Assembly: GCA_963735495.1 (NCBI GenBank)
Contig: CAVTLG010000002.1
Coordinates: 1,054,001-1,118,000 of the forward strand
Reading direction: 5' to 3'
From: CAVTLG01 sp963735495
GTDB taxonomy: Bacteria > Chloroflexota > Ktedonobacteria > Ktedonobacterales > Ktedonobacteraceae
Length of the DNA stretch: 64,000 bases
Within the stretch, counting starts at the first letter, position 1. Every line of letters begins with the position of its first letter. Position numbers and translations under genes: made by a program. Below, piece after piece: positions 9,276 through 18,903 of the stretch. Under the pieces are notes generated by a model that was not told the DNA's origin, made no database searches, and saw nothing but the letters and a program-made list of their open reading frames with translations.

Positions 9276-10127
9276 ATGCAACATAGTCATAAGACAACGT
9301 TTACGCCGACCCTGCGTACCTTTATTTCAAAGGTGATTACGCCCGTCGTCTTAGTCACAGGGGTGCTGCTCCTGATTATCTTCAATTTTGATTCGACGTT
9401 AAGAGAACAGCAGGCTTCAGAGAACGATTTTCGTAGCCTCGTGACGTACAATCAGGGGGTATTTCAGCTTGATTACGACCAGGCATCGGGTCTGAATCGG
9501 CCAGAGATTTATTATGGCAGCCAGCAACTGTTGAGTTTTGCAGAGTGGAATTCGACCATGTCGGTTGATGGTCAGGTAGTCAATCTCTGGGACAATAACC
9601 AGGGCTACGATATTGATGATGCACATCGTACGATCTATAGTACGGTGTCCGGCCCGGATGGTACGCAGTTAAATCAGGTTACGACCCTGGTAAACGATCA
9701 CACTGTGACTGTGAGCTTCAACTTTTCCTTGCGCCCGCAGTCGGCGACGCCGCCCACTCACTACACCGTCAGCATTGCTCACGTCAATACGGCGAACTAC
9801 TGGTATGATCCGCTGATCAAGAGTGGGACGTTTAGCGCATATGTGATGCGGCAGGTAGGAGGTTTGTCGTCAAGTGATGCCTCGAATATTGCCGCTTCGC
9901 TGGGCAAGATCACGGTGACAACTGGTGGCGGCGATCTTGCCGGACCCAACGTCACCTATGGCTCTGTTAGCAACACGACGACTTCGGCTGGGGGACTGCC
10001 ATGGACGCAGAGCTTTGGGACACAGTACACGATCAACAATCCAACCCCGGCGCGCCTGATTTATCTAGGCACCGAGACGATCACCTTTCAGCCGACAGCC
10101 GCCAAGGTTGGTGCTGCTCTGCCGTAG
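9276..10127 (+). CDS. Membrane-anchored extracytoplasmic protein of unknown function
   Basis: 283 residues from the ATG at 9276 (GGAG 11 nt upstream; a GTG at 9264 overlaps that site and is less likely). One hydrophobic helix near residues 24-42, then about 240 residues rich in Ser, Thr, Asn and beta-strand patterns. No Cys and no catalytic motif recognised. Probably exported and attached by its N-terminus. It follows the GT-C-like gene in the same direction and ends at a terminator. Confidence 0.65.
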   Translation: MQHSHKTTFTPTLRTFISKVITPVVLVTGVLLLIIFNFDSTLREQQASENDFRSLVTYNQGVFQLDYDQASGLNRPEIYYGSQQLLSFAEWNSTMSVDGQVVNLWDNNQGYDIDDAHRTIYSTVSGPDGTQLNQVTTLVNDHTVTVSFNFSLRPQSATPPTHYTVSIAHVNTANYWYDPLIKSGTFSAYVMRQVGGLSSSDASNIAASLGKITVTTGGGDLAGPNVTYGSVSNTTTSAGGLPWTQSFGTQYTINNPTPARLIYLGTETITFQPTAAKVGAALP

Positions 10128-10190
10128 CCCATTTCAATATCTATACCTGTGTCAGGTAGTTGGGCTTTTTCAATTGAGCTGAAATATATA

Positions 10191-10226
10191 AATGAGTAAG
10201 CGTATTAGCACGCTTGCTCATTTTCT
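10191..10226 (+). terminator. Rho-independent terminator
   Basis: 12-bp stem AATGAGTAAGCG/CGCTTGCTCATT (one mismatch) with an 8-nt loop, followed by TTCTTTG. It closes the 7578-10127 unit. Confidence 0.7.
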
Positions 10227-10361
10227 TTGTATAAAATGTGTCTGGTGCATTTATGACTACTCAACCGCTAGAAATTGCTCTCTAAACCGCTAAGGAGGCA
10301 TATTGTTATACCGATGTGCTACTGGTCACACTCGTTGCGCAACCCGTGGGTATTACAGCAG

Positions 10362-10952
10362 CTATCCCAATACAGCAGCATCAGACCAGGTCATGCGGTG
10401 GCTGAGTACACAGCTTCCACCAGGGAACGGCCCATGCTCATGGAGCGAGATTTCAGCATCTCTCCCTCCGCACGCTCTATAGAACGCCAGTGCTGCTGTA
10501 TTCTGATCAATCACCCAAAGAGAGAACCGAGTATCTGTTGGTCGGCACCGTATTAACTCACGCGCTGCTGCGGTCAGCAAACGGCGACCAATCCCATACC
10601 GCTTGAGCTGGTAGGCCACGTGCAAGTTGTCCAAGAGTGCGCCCCAATCTAGATCCTCGTCCAGAATCATGTGAACGAAACCAACCACCTCACCGTTGCG
10701 GTCAGCGACAATCGTGAAGTGCTTCGCGTTGGTGGCCGTCAGCCGTTCGCTCCAGATCATCCTGCGCTCAGCAACCACCTCACCATCAAGAAATGCATCA
10801 CTGAACGCTCCCCGATAGTGCCGTCGCCAACTATCAGCATGGAGGGCGGCAATAGCCTCGATATCATTGGAGGAAGCATTCCGCAAGATGATCTCCCGTT
10901 GTAAAAAGCCCTGCGTCGTATCGTCTTCTGCCATGCTCACACGTTGCTCCAT
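10362..10952 (-). CDS. GNAT family N-acetyltransferase
   Basis: 196 residues. Typical GNAT order: ILRNASSNDIEAIAALH at the N-terminus, then VVGFVHMILD, LLDNLHVAYQLKRYGIGRRLL (the RxxGIG acetyl-CoA loop) and NTAALAFYRACGG. The substrate is unknown; the N-terminus resembles the phosphinothricin/aminoglycoside-like branch. The ATG at 10952 is used; another at 10934 with GGAG upstream is possible. Convergent with the preceding gene. Confidence 0.85.
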   Translation of the reverse strand: MEQRVSMAEDDTTQGFLQREIILRNASSNDIEAIAALHADSWRRHYRGAFSDAFLDGEVVAERRMIWSERLTATNAKHFTIVADRNGEVVGFVHMILDEDLDWGALLDNLHVAYQLKRYGIGRRLLTAAARELIRCRPTDTRFSLWVIDQNTAALAFYRACGGRDAEISLHEHGPFPGGSCVLSHRMTWSDAAVLG

Positions 10953-11369
10953 TCTTCTGCTTCAATTCAGACCTTATAGCTCTGGCGTTCTTTTTTCATC
11001 TTCCTCTTTCTCCAGCAAGTAGCTCAAGCAACCTGGAGGACTCGCTATCGCAACAGAGGCAGCTTGGCGCGATCATACATAATCGAGCCTGCGGGAGAAC
11101 CGATTTATCCCCTGTACGCGAACCTGTCACTGCCCTTTTCTCCTGTCATGAACGACGAGAGCGCACAGGCGTCTCTTGCAACCAGGATGGCCCCAAGAGC
11201 ACTCCCGCCTGGCTTTCCCGCCCCTGTGGGGGGACCCTGCCTTTCTCCAGTCCAGCTTTTCTTGCACGTACCTCCTAGCATAGCTTCTCTCTCTTCTCAG
11301 TGCAAGAGGGACAGAGGGACAGGGGCGTAAATATTGGGGAGGCAGTGAATCCGAAGGATGGAGAAACAC
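10953..11369. other. Intergenic region
   Basis: About 400 bases with no ORF having family character on either strand. Together with the relic at 11370-11573 and the stretch to 11746 it separates the acetyltransferase from the polysaccharide operon. Confidence 0.5.
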
Positions 11370-11573
11370 TCAGGCAGGCCATGACAGAAACAGAAATGGG
11401 ACGATGCTGTCTGGAGGGAGCACTCCAAGAAAAGGGCCTCTGGTCCACTTAGAGCGCTTGATCTCCGAGCGTCTCATCCATGTTAGAAAAGCTGAGTCTT
11501 TAATCCATAGCTTGACTATTGATTGTGCAATGGCTGCGCCTAATTCAATCGTGACAGCTTCTATAAGTGGCAT
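11370..11573 (-). pseudogene. Possible relic of a NACHT/STAND-type gene start
   Basis: A 67-residue ORF beginning MPLIEAVTIELGAAIAQS and continuing to LWIKDSAFLT. From memory this resembles the N-termini of large NACHT-type ATPases in related genomes. The reading then loses family character; a +1 frame gives a more plausible continuation (NMDETLGDQAL). No ATPase domain follows. Low certainty: it could be a chance ORF. Confidence 0.3.
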
Positions 11574-11746
11574 TGTCTACAAATCCTCTCCAGCAACAAA
11601 AATCCTACTTCCTCTGTCCATCTCCGCAAGCCCGTCCCGTTCTACAGGATAGGGTTACAGACGTATAGTATGTCACTGATATAAACGCGTCAACAGCACA
11701 GTATTACAATTTCGGCCCCTTGAAAAGTGTTCACGAGCAAGATAAG

Positions 11747-12433
11747 CTAGCATCTACCGTAAGCCGTGAATGATTTGGTTAGACCCAGAAATTTCTCCTT
11801 ATAGATCATAGCTCCCGGAAACAGATCGCGCAGCTCTTTTTCGTTGAGTAGCCGTATCTCGCGCACATAGCGTATCGCCTCGCGCTGGCTGCCGATCTTC
11901 CAGCCCCAGGGACTTCTGAAATGCGCGAGGATGAAGACCTGCAAATTGAACGGCAAGAACTGGAAAAAAGGTAGCAGTACATGCGGCTCAATCGGGAAAT
12001 AACGGTTAGGTGTCTGAACACAGTAGCACTTGCCTACGCGCTGCACCTCTTGCGCCATCAAATGCTGCTGGTGGTAACTGCCAACGTGCTCAATGACCGA
12101 GTTAGAAAAGACAATATCGAACTGGTGATCGTGGAAGTCATACATATCACGCGCATCACCGGCTATACTGATGATGCCGGGATAGAAGATATCAGCTTTG
12201 GTACGATTGTAGGCGATAATCTTTACATCCTCGTCGTGAAACGCCATGCTCTGCCAGAACTCCTGCGTGCCTCCTACATCAAGAATACACAGTGGTCGCG
12301 GCAATATGGCAATCAGCGAGATGAAGAAATTGAAGCGCCTGCGACGTATGCGTGTTTGTAGCGTGCGCCAGAGCGTATCTGCATCTTTTCCTGAGCAACT
12401 CTCTTGTTGCAGCGGTATTTTTTGTGTAGTCAT
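11747..12433 (-). CDS. SAM-dependent class I methyltransferase of the polysaccharide operon
   Basis: About 228 residues from the ATG at 12433 (GGTGAAAG upstream); an in-frame GTG at 12463 would overlap the preceding gene. Rossmann motifs: ILDVGGTQEFW (motif I, SAM glycine loop), ISIAGDARDMYDF (acidic motif II/III) and FDIVFSNSVIEHV (motif IV). The C-terminal half carries PNRYFPIEPHVLLPFFQFLP, typical of methyltransferases in O-antigen and exopolysaccharide clusters. It probably methylates a sugar or glycan end. Last gene of the operon. Confidence 0.85.
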   Translation of the reverse strand: MTTQKIPLQQESCSGKDADTLWRTLQTRIRRRRFNFFISLIAILPRPLCILDVGGTQEFWQSMAFHDEDVKIIAYNRTKADIFYPGIISIAGDARDMYDFHDHQFDIVFSNSVIEHVGSYHQQHLMAQEVQRVGKCYCVQTPNRYFPIEPHVLLPFFQFLPFNLQVFILAHFRSPWGWKIGSQREAIRYVREIRLLNEKELRDLFPGAMIYKEKFLGLTKSFTAYGRC

Positions 12434-12447
12434 ATACTTATGCACTT

Positions 12448-13377
12448 TCACCAACTCTTGCACCCTTTACGTAAATTTATGTAGATGCCAAACTCGTATG
12501 CCAGTTTCCCCAATAGAATAAAGGGCGCGTAAAGCCACACACGTTTGTGATCAGCGCTGTTCAACACAACGATATGCAGGGTCGCTACCGTGGCGATGAT
12601 GGGGAAAAGCAGTAGAAAAATGCATGGAGAACGTACAAGATAGAGCAATCGGTGCTTAACAGTACTATCTCGATAGCGTATTTTTGTGGTCAAACCAGCA
12701 GCCAGTCCATGAGCATAATTATGGTGGAGCAGCTTACCCAGCGTGTTGTATGCGTGATCATGCATGACAACGATATCCGGTTGGTAGAGCGTACGATAGC
12801 CGAGCTGCCGCACGCGATAACACAGATCTATATCCTCATTTGCACATAAGACTTCGTCGAAGCCACCCGCAGCCGCAAAGACTGTTGCACGTATGCCCAT
12901 GCTGCCTGCACCCAATGGCTCATCCGTAGCCTGGCTGTGCTGGTAATAGCCGCAGTTGGTAAAATCGGCGCAGCGAGCAAAGAACGTATGTGCTTTTCCT
13001 GGCATGCGTGCGCCTACTATGCCGACTTGTGGTTTTTGCAATGCGGCCACATTGAGCGCAATCCAGTTTTTTGCCACCAGCATATCGTCATCCACAAAGA
13101 GCAATATCGTACCGGTGGCATGGATAAAGCCAAGGTTACGTGCTCTGCCTGGTTCGCGTATCGGTCCCGGATTCACTGCAATAATGGACCAGCGCTGAGC
13201 CAACTGTGTAGCTGGAGGTCCCACGACAATGATTTCGATCTTGCCTGCGTAGCTTTGTTGACTGAGTGCCTGCAATGCTTGTTCTGCCAGCGTTGGTCTG
13301 GTCGCGGGCATAATGATACTGACTGACGGGTAAGTCGCTGGCGGTTGTATCCATGCTTTGCTATTGTCGCTAATCAT
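12448..13377 (-). CDS. Family 2 glycosyltransferase
   Basis: 309 residues. GT-A fold: VSIIMPATRPTLAEQALQAL at the nucleotide-binding strand, ILLFVDDDMLVAKNW (DxD-like metal site DDD), the acceptor region GAGSMGIRATVFAAAGGFDE, and ANEDIDLCYRVRQLG (the ED motif with the catalytic base). C-terminal hydrophobic helices (about 255-300) anchor it at the membrane. It probably adds one sugar of the polysaccharide repeat unit. It lies 8 nt after the truncated GT-B gene and just ahead of the methyltransferase. Confidence 0.9.
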   Translation of the reverse strand: MISDNSKAWIQPPATYPSVSIIMPATRPTLAEQALQALSQQSYAGKIEIIVVGPPATQLAQRWSIIAVNPGPIREPGRARNLGFIHATGTILLFVDDDMLVAKNWIALNVAALQKPQVGIVGARMPGKAHTFFARCADFTNCGYYQHSQATDEPLGAGSMGIRATVFAAAGGFDEVLCANEDIDLCYRVRQLGYRTLYQPDIVVMHDHAYNTLGKLLHHNYAHGLAAGLTTKIRYRDSTVKHRLLYLVRSPCIFLLLFPIIATVATLHIVVLNSADHKRVWLYAPFILLGKLAYEFGIYINLRKGCKSW

Positions 13378-13385
13378 AAATATAC

Positions 13386-13955
13386 CTATCCTCCGAGCTC
13401 TAATACATCCTGATAAATCTGGAGCATGGCTGTCGCGCTGGCTTTATTAGCTACCGTGTGCACGCGTGTCTGTTCAATGGGCCAGCGACCGAGTAGCTCT
13501 GTGCGTATCTGCTCAGTGCTGGTGATGATGCAGTGTGCTCGTTGCATACTCTCATGCAGCAGATAGTGCCAATAGAGCTGAGCGTGAAAGGGTGAGGACT
13601 GATACTGCTCATCTAAAAAGGCAAGATTATGGATGGCTATGACCAGCTTCCCTTGCCAGCCGATAGGCGCTGCACTGTTTGGCACATGCACAATATCGGG
13701 CTTGATGCGTTGCAATGCCGTGGGCAGAAGTAACTGATGTTGCATTAACATACCTCGCCACATGCGCGTTTTTAACGCATAAAGAGAGATACATGGTAGC
13801 ATAGACTGCATGTAATACTCTCGTGGGCGTCCCGTCACCACAATATACTCATTTTGCTGGTCAGCATGGGCCAGTTTATCCAGTAGAATTTGTGTGGAGA
13901 AGAATGCTTCATTACGTTCTTGTTCCACAATAAACATATCAAAAGCTATACGCAT
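13386..13955 (-). pseudogene. Internally deleted GT-B (family 4-like) glycosyltransferase
   Basis: 189 residues. Residues 1-165 match the N-terminal acceptor half of GT-B glycosyltransferases (MRIAFDM at the start, PDIVHVPNSAAP, IHNLAFL, ITSTEQIRTELL). The next strand VHTVAN is followed at once by a short tail, ATAMLQIYQDVLELGG, which looks like the extreme C-terminus of such enzymes. The whole nucleotide-sugar-binding domain is missing; intact relatives have about 370 residues. The frame is open and sits 8 nt past the flippase gene. Probably inactive alone, unless it works as a subunit. Confidence 0.7.
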
Positions 13956-13963
13956 AACACCTC

Positions 13964-16900
13964 TTATATCTGTATTTGTGGTAGAATGAGCGTTGGATCA
14001 TCGGCGATGCGTCGTTGGGACGCTAATTCTGCACTATGCATGTCATAATTGTTGGTCACTGATCTCTGTTGCTGTCTGCTGAATAGCATATGGCTGATCA
14101 TCGCTACATCTTTCACTGTCAACATGCGCGTTATCACGTAACAGAACACCGTCAGGAGCAAGGCTGTGGGCATTGTGAAGAGTAATGATGCTGTATGTTG
14201 CCAGAGCAAAAATGCGAGTGCTGGTAAATTATCCATGAGGAGCAGAAGCAATACGCCGATTGTCGCGGATAAACGTATATGTGGTCCGAGTAATGCGAAA
14301 AGCACGCATAATCCGGCACATTCGCTTAATAAGGCGGCTACACCAGCTCCTACGATCTGCCAGTGTGGGATAAGTAGCAGATTAGCCAGGATATTTATGC
14401 AGACTGAGATAATAGCTGCGCTGGGGACACGGCGCTCCATATTGGCAGCCGTACATGCCTGTTGCCCTAGCTGATTAAAAAAAGTCGCCACCATAGCCCA
14501 CATTAAGAGCTGTACTGCGGTGCTGGCCGCTGCGAAATGCTGACCACCCAGAACGCGCACAATATTGTTGGCTGTCGCGCATACACAGACTGCTAAGGGG
14601 ATGACGACGAGTCCGAGTATACGCAGCGCTTCGTAGTAGGTTTGTGCGAACTGCTGTTGACCTTGCGCGAATTTAGTACAGAGCAATGGATAGAATCCAT
14701 TAACGTATGCGACGGCGATGGCGCTGAGTGGATCGATGACGCGTGAGGCCAGGGCATATATACCTACGTTGAGCGGTCCGGTCACTAGCATCAACACGAA
14801 GAGATCAAATTGGCCGCACAGTAGCGTAAGTACATTCTGTCCGACCAGCGGAAAGCCGCCTGACATGTGCTCACGGAAACGCTGCAAGCTAAAACGTATA
14901 CGTATGCCGAAACGTTTACTGGCAACGTATGCCAGGAGCAGGAATGCTGGCAGATCCGAATAAACCAGCAGTACATAGGCCCACAATAGCGAAAGATGCA
15001 GGAGAACCGCTAGCGCTACCAGAAGCGCTGTGCATACACGGTTCACGGTTTCCAGGAGAGAGAGTATGCCTATCTGCTGTTCAGCGCGGAAACCATGTGC
15101 ATAAATAATACGCAAACCATTAAATGAGAAACTGAACAGCAGCGAAACACTACCGAGCAGGAACAGGTTCCGCTCTTCGCTGCTAATGGGCACTATTACT
15201 GCCACAACGGCGGCCAGAAAGGTGCTGAGGAGCGTAGAGAGCAGGCGTGTCCCTGTGGCGTAACTAAGAATAGCACTCCATTCGTCGCGTGCCTGGCAAC
15301 TCAATTGGCGGATAAGCAAGACGTCCATGCCACTACCGCTTAAGAGTGCAAAGATGGTCAGGAATGGAAAGGTTAAACTGTACTCACCATATTGCACAGG
15401 GCCAAGGTAACGTGTGAGCATGGCTGTCATCGGGAAGATGAGAGGAAGCGGTATGGCCCATGCTAGCAATTGAAGCACAATTGAACGACCAGTTTTGCGT
15501 GTATCAGGGGTCTTAGTGCTAATCGGGCTTGCTCTTTTAGGTAGGACTGCGCGAATATTGTACTCAGGGGCAGCTAGAGGTGCAGCCCTGGGGATTGGTA
15601 GCCGTGAGGAACGCCGCGCCTGACTGCTACGTGAGTCAGGATGGTCTATGCAGCCGGATGCCAGGCCAGCGAGCATAAGCAGGAAAATCGGTCCCTCTAA
15701 CTGATCCAATGGAGCATCAAAGAAGCCAATGATGCTGTTCGCAAGGATGGCTAATGCTGCCGCCAGTAAGAGCATTTGTTGCCCGCGTTGAGCCGTATGA
15801 TAGGCATGCCAGCAGGTAAACATAATACTAACGAGCAGTAAAATGCCAACAATGCACCAGAGGATACCACTCTCCATCGCCCATTCCAGGTACTGTTGAT
15901 GTGGATGGATGCCTTCTGGTCCTAATTGGGTAGCGCGGCTCACGATCAGTTGTGCATAATAGCGCGGGAACTGTTGCAAGCCAATACCGATCCAGGGATG
16001 TGTAGTAATCAGCACGAGCGCTTCATGCCAGATGAACAGGCGGTTGTCGGTCGAGGTCTCATCATGGGAAAAAAGGGAGAGTAGCTGAGCGAAAAAGGGT
16101 ATGCACATGCCTGCTGATAGGGCTATCATGCTGAATAACAACTTCACATGTCTGGTGACGACAAAAGAGAGAATCAGTATCACTCCAGCCGCAATGGCCA
16201 CACTGCGCGTCCCGCAACCGATAATTTCTAGTGCTGTAGCGAGCGTCATTACGCAGCCAATCAGACGATCATAGCGGTGTGTCCCAAGCAGCCAGCAAAC
16301 CAGGGCAACAGCAAAAAGATTCACGAGATACATACCGAAATTGACTGACCAGGGAAAAGGTCCCCACAAGCGTCCCTGTGACAGTTTCAGATCATATGCA
16401 CCAGGAGCCTCCAACTGTGCAGGGAGACGTAAACCTACACTCTGGGCTAGTCCGACCAGATAAAGTGGCAAACTGACCAGGAGTACGGTTGTAAGAAATG
16501 AGGATATATTGCCAATATACTGCGCGAGGAATGTGCTACTGAAGAAGACACTAAAAACTATGCAGAGTGCTAATAGTTGCTTGTCAGATGAGTAGCTATT
16601 CGACGCACTGGCAAACTGTGGGACATGGATAAAAGAGATCACGGCAATTGCCAGGAAGACAAATGCCAGCAGATGTGCGAGACGTAGATATCCTGGAGGG
16701 TGTCGTATGAGCACAATACACAGACAGAGTAGCGATACCGGTTCGACCAGGTGCATATTATGTCCCGGCAATGGGAGCACGAAGGCTGGCAATCCTGCAC
16801 AGGCAACCAGCAGCAGCAGCGCAATGCGTGGACGTAATAGAGCTAGCACGCTTACCCCAGGTACTGCCAGCAGCGCGATAGCTACAAGTGGTGCAGGGAT

Positions 16901-17053
16901 CATAGCGCAACCGAGACTGATTACTAGAAGCAGTATGCCAAACGCCGCCAGTAGTAGACGTTGTGGTTCTGCCAGACGTCCACTCTTCCATCTGTCCATA
17001 AAGATAGCCTTCCAGCATGAATTTCTTTGCGTACTTAATTCCTCACTACTCAT
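13964..17053 (-). CDS. Fused O-antigen polymerase/ligase and Wzx-type flippase
   Basis: 1029 residues and more than 20 hydrophobic segments. The first half (to about residue 460) is a Wzy/WaaL-like protein, with a run of helices and a periplasmic loop with PWIGIGLQQFP and HPHQQYLEWAMESG. A hydrophilic linker (about 465-525, rich in Arg, Ser and Pro) leads to the second half, a polysaccharide flippase (MOP superfamily) starting around LTRYLGPVQYGEYSL, with FPLVGQNVL and a helix-rich C-terminus. The ATG overlaps the TGA of the BY-kinase gene (ATGA). The fusion would join lipid-linked unit export and polymerisation in one chain. Confidence 0.85.
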   Translation of the reverse strand: MSSEELSTQRNSCWKAIFMDRWKSGRLAEPQRLLLAAFGILLLVISLGCAMIPAPLVAIALLAVPGVSVLALLRPRIALLLLVACAGLPAFVLPLPGHNMHLVEPVSLLCLCIVLIRHPPGYLRLAHLLAFVFLAIAVISFIHVPQFASASNSYSSDKQLLALCIVFSVFFSSTFLAQYIGNISSFLTTVLLVSLPLYLVGLAQSVGLRLPAQLEAPGAYDLKLSQGRLWGPFPWSVNFGMYLVNLFAVALVCWLLGTHRYDRLIGCVMTLATALEIIGCGTRSVAIAAGVILILSFVVTRHVKLLFSMIALSAGMCIPFFAQLLSLFSHDETSTDNRLFIWHEALVLITTHPWIGIGLQQFPRYYAQLIVSRATQLGPEGIHPHQQYLEWAMESGILWCIVGILLLVSIMFTCWHAYHTAQRGQQMLLLAAALAILANSIIGFFDAPLDQLEGPIFLLMLAGLASGCIDHPDSRSSQARRSSRLPIPRAAPLAAPEYNIRAVLPKRASPISTKTPDTRKTGRSIVLQLLAWAIPLPLIFPMTAMLTRYLGPVQYGEYSLTFPFLTIFALLSGSGMDVLLIRQLSCQARDEWSAILSYATGTRLLSTLLSTFLAAVVAVIVPISSEERNLFLLGSVSLLFSFSFNGLRIIYAHGFRAEQQIGILSLLETVNRVCTALLVALAVLLHLSLLWAYVLLVYSDLPAFLLLAYVASKRFGIRIRFSLQRFREHMSGGFPLVGQNVLTLLCGQFDLFVLMLVTGPLNVGIYALASRVIDPLSAIAVAYVNGFYPLLCTKFAQGQQQFAQTYYEALRILGLVVIPLAVCVCATANNIVRVLGGQHFAAASTAVQLLMWAMVATFFNQLGQQACTAANMERRVPSAAIISVCINILANLLLIPHWQIVGAGVAALLSECAGLCVLFALLGPHIRLSATIGVLLLLLMDNLPALAFLLWQHTASLLFTMPTALLLTVFCYVITRMLTVKDVAMISHMLFSRQQQRSVTNNYDMHSAELASQRRIADDPTLILPQIQI

Positions 17054-18882
17054 GCTTTGCGCTCAACTTTTTTGTCGACTTCACGTGTGCGCAGAAGCGG
17101 GCTAAACTGCGATTTGATTGGACGTATCTTTAGGGGTTCATTTGTTGATTTGTAAGCTTGCATAGGCGTGGTTGTGGTATTTAGTAGAGACGACGGTACG
17201 GGAGTTTCTGGTACGGCTCTTTGCTCCTTTTGCACTAAGTGCATGGGCGGTGTAGAGGTAGGTGATAGCTCTTTAGCTACAGAGGGTTGCAGACCTGTGT
17301 AGAAATAACTTCTATGGTTGGTCTTTTGTCGATTGACCACGACACCCAGGATAGGCACCCCCAGTCTATCCAGCAGAGAGCGTACGCTACCGAGCGTCTC
17401 TTTGGATACTTTGCCGGCCTCGATAACAAGCACCGTCGCATCTGCTGCGGCTGCTAATGCCTGTGTATCTCCTCCTTCATTGAGTGTCGCCGTATCGAAG
17501 ATAATGATATCGACAAGGCGTGTGGGCATCTGCTGAGGGAGTGCTGTATATTGTCCCTGTAGCCATTCTTTAAGCAAGCGTATTTCTGGCATACGCAAGA
17601 TGGCCGCTGGATGGGTTGGCGATGGACCAGTAGGTAGCACCCAGAGATTAGGGACAGTGGTTTTCCATTGATTGAGCCATAACAAGGGGAACTTGTCAGG
17701 TTGTTCCTGGAAACGGTGAACGTCGCCCAGGTGATTGACTAAACCGTGAACGTTAGTACGCTGAAAAACCTTATGCAGTATCGGTCGTCTCAGGTTTGCA
17801 TCAACGAGCAAGACGCGTGTTCCTGAGCGAGCTAGCGAGATAGCTAAATGAGTAGCTGTTGTCGATGTACCGCTGCTCGTCTGTAGACCAGTAACGAGGA
17901 TGGCCTGGTACCCCTTGTTGAGTATACGAAATTGGGTTCCCAACATAGCAAACCCCTCTCTCACTGTGTCGGTACTCTCAACAGAGAAGTCGAGCAAATG
18001 AGCGGAGTAATCTATAGCAATGCGTGCCGGTATAGTTCCCAGCGGTTCCAGATTGGCGAGTTGAGCCACATCATCAGCTGTTTTGATGGTGACATCCATC
18101 CAGTCCAGTAGTAAAGCTAGTAACATCATGATGAGCAAGCTCATGCAGGCGGCTAGCAATGTATTGAGTGCCACCTGGGGACTGCTCGCCTTGTTCGGTG
18201 GTATAGCAAGCTGAGCAATGCTTAACATGGTGGCTGCTTGCAACTGCTGAGTCTGGAACTGCTTATAGGTAGTTAGGGCCGTAGTATAGTTTGATTGGTA
18301 GGTATCAACGATACTTTTTTGCCGCGTGACGCTTGCATCATCGGCATGCGTATGTTGTAACAGGATCAATTTTTGCTGTGCCGCGTCGATTAAGAGTCCA
18401 GTTTGTGTGATATTCTGCATAAGCTGACTGGCTGAATTTTGTAGACGCGCGATATCTTCGGTCGTCTGGATAGTAACAAAGGCGTGTGCCACCGCGTTGG
18501 CAATATCCGCTGCCTTTTGTGGGTCGTTTGCCTGTGCACGTACTTCGATAATTTCTGTATTGTCGAGTGGAGAGGCGCTGATTGCTCTTTTGATCTGATC
18601 AACAGTCATCCCGGGCATGGCTTTGGCTGCTCCTTGGATGACCTCAGGGTCGGTGACAAGTAATGCGTAAGCTACGGCCAGCGCCTGATCACTAAACACA
18701 TCATTTGTCGTAGAGGCTGTTGATCCGTTGACCTTTACGAGTGCGCTGGCCTGATAAACGGAGGGCAGGGTCAGGCTAATGACCGCCGTCAAAAAAGAAC
18801 TGAGCGTCACACCTAGCAGGATAAATCCGACATGCTGTCGCATAACCCAGGCATAGTGGCGTAGTGTATCACGCACTTGCAT
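17050..18882 (-). CDS. Wzz/BY-kinase-like polysaccharide co-polymerase with degenerate P-loop
   Basis: 610 residues. The N-terminal Wzz domain has transmembrane helices near 18-40 and 240-260 around a helical periplasmic region. The C-terminal half is a CpsD/Wzc-like P-loop domain. Walker A reads TSSGTSTT at 335-342, so Thr339 stands where the nucleotide-binding Lys should be. Walker A' is VLLVDANLRRP (357-367) and Walker B VDIIIFDTA. The usual C-terminal Tyr cluster is absent; the tail is Thr/Pro/Lys-rich. It probably controls chain length, with doubtful kinase activity. Confidence 0.85.
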   Translation of the reverse strand: MQVRDTLRHYAWVMRQHVGFILLGVTLSSFLTAVISLTLPSVYQASALVKVNGSTASTTNDVFSDQALAVAYALLVTDPEVIQGAAKAMPGMTVDQIKRAISASPLDNTEIIEVRAQANDPQKAADIANAVAHAFVTIQTTEDIARLQNSASQLMQNITQTGLLIDAAQQKLILLQHTHADDASVTRQKSIVDTYQSNYTTALTTYKQFQTQQLQAATMLSIAQLAIPPNKASSPQVALNTLLAACMSLLIMMLLALLLDWMDVTIKTADDVAQLANLEPLGTIPARIAIDYSAHLLDFSVESTDTVREGFAMLGTQFRILNKGYQAILVTGLQTSSGTSTTATHLAISLARSGTRVLLVDANLRRPILHKVFQRTNVHGLVNHLGDVHRFQEQPDKFPLLWLNQWKTTVPNLWVLPTGPSPTHPAAILRMPEIRLLKEWLQGQYTALPQQMPTRLVDIIIFDTATLNEGGDTQALAAAADATVLVIEAGKVSKETLGSVRSLLDRLGVPILGVVVNRQKTNHRSYFYTGLQPSVAKELSPTSTPPMHLVQKEQRAVPETPVPSSLLNTTTTPMQAYKSTNEPLKIRPIKSQFSPLLRTREVDKKVERKA

Positions 18883-18903
18883 ATACTCTCATCCTTTGCA
18901 AAA

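Noticed and set aside
10305..10490. Plus-strand ORF behind AAGGAGG near 10291
   Set aside because: It runs antisense through the GNAT gene, has no family character, and the start would be a poorly spaced TTG.
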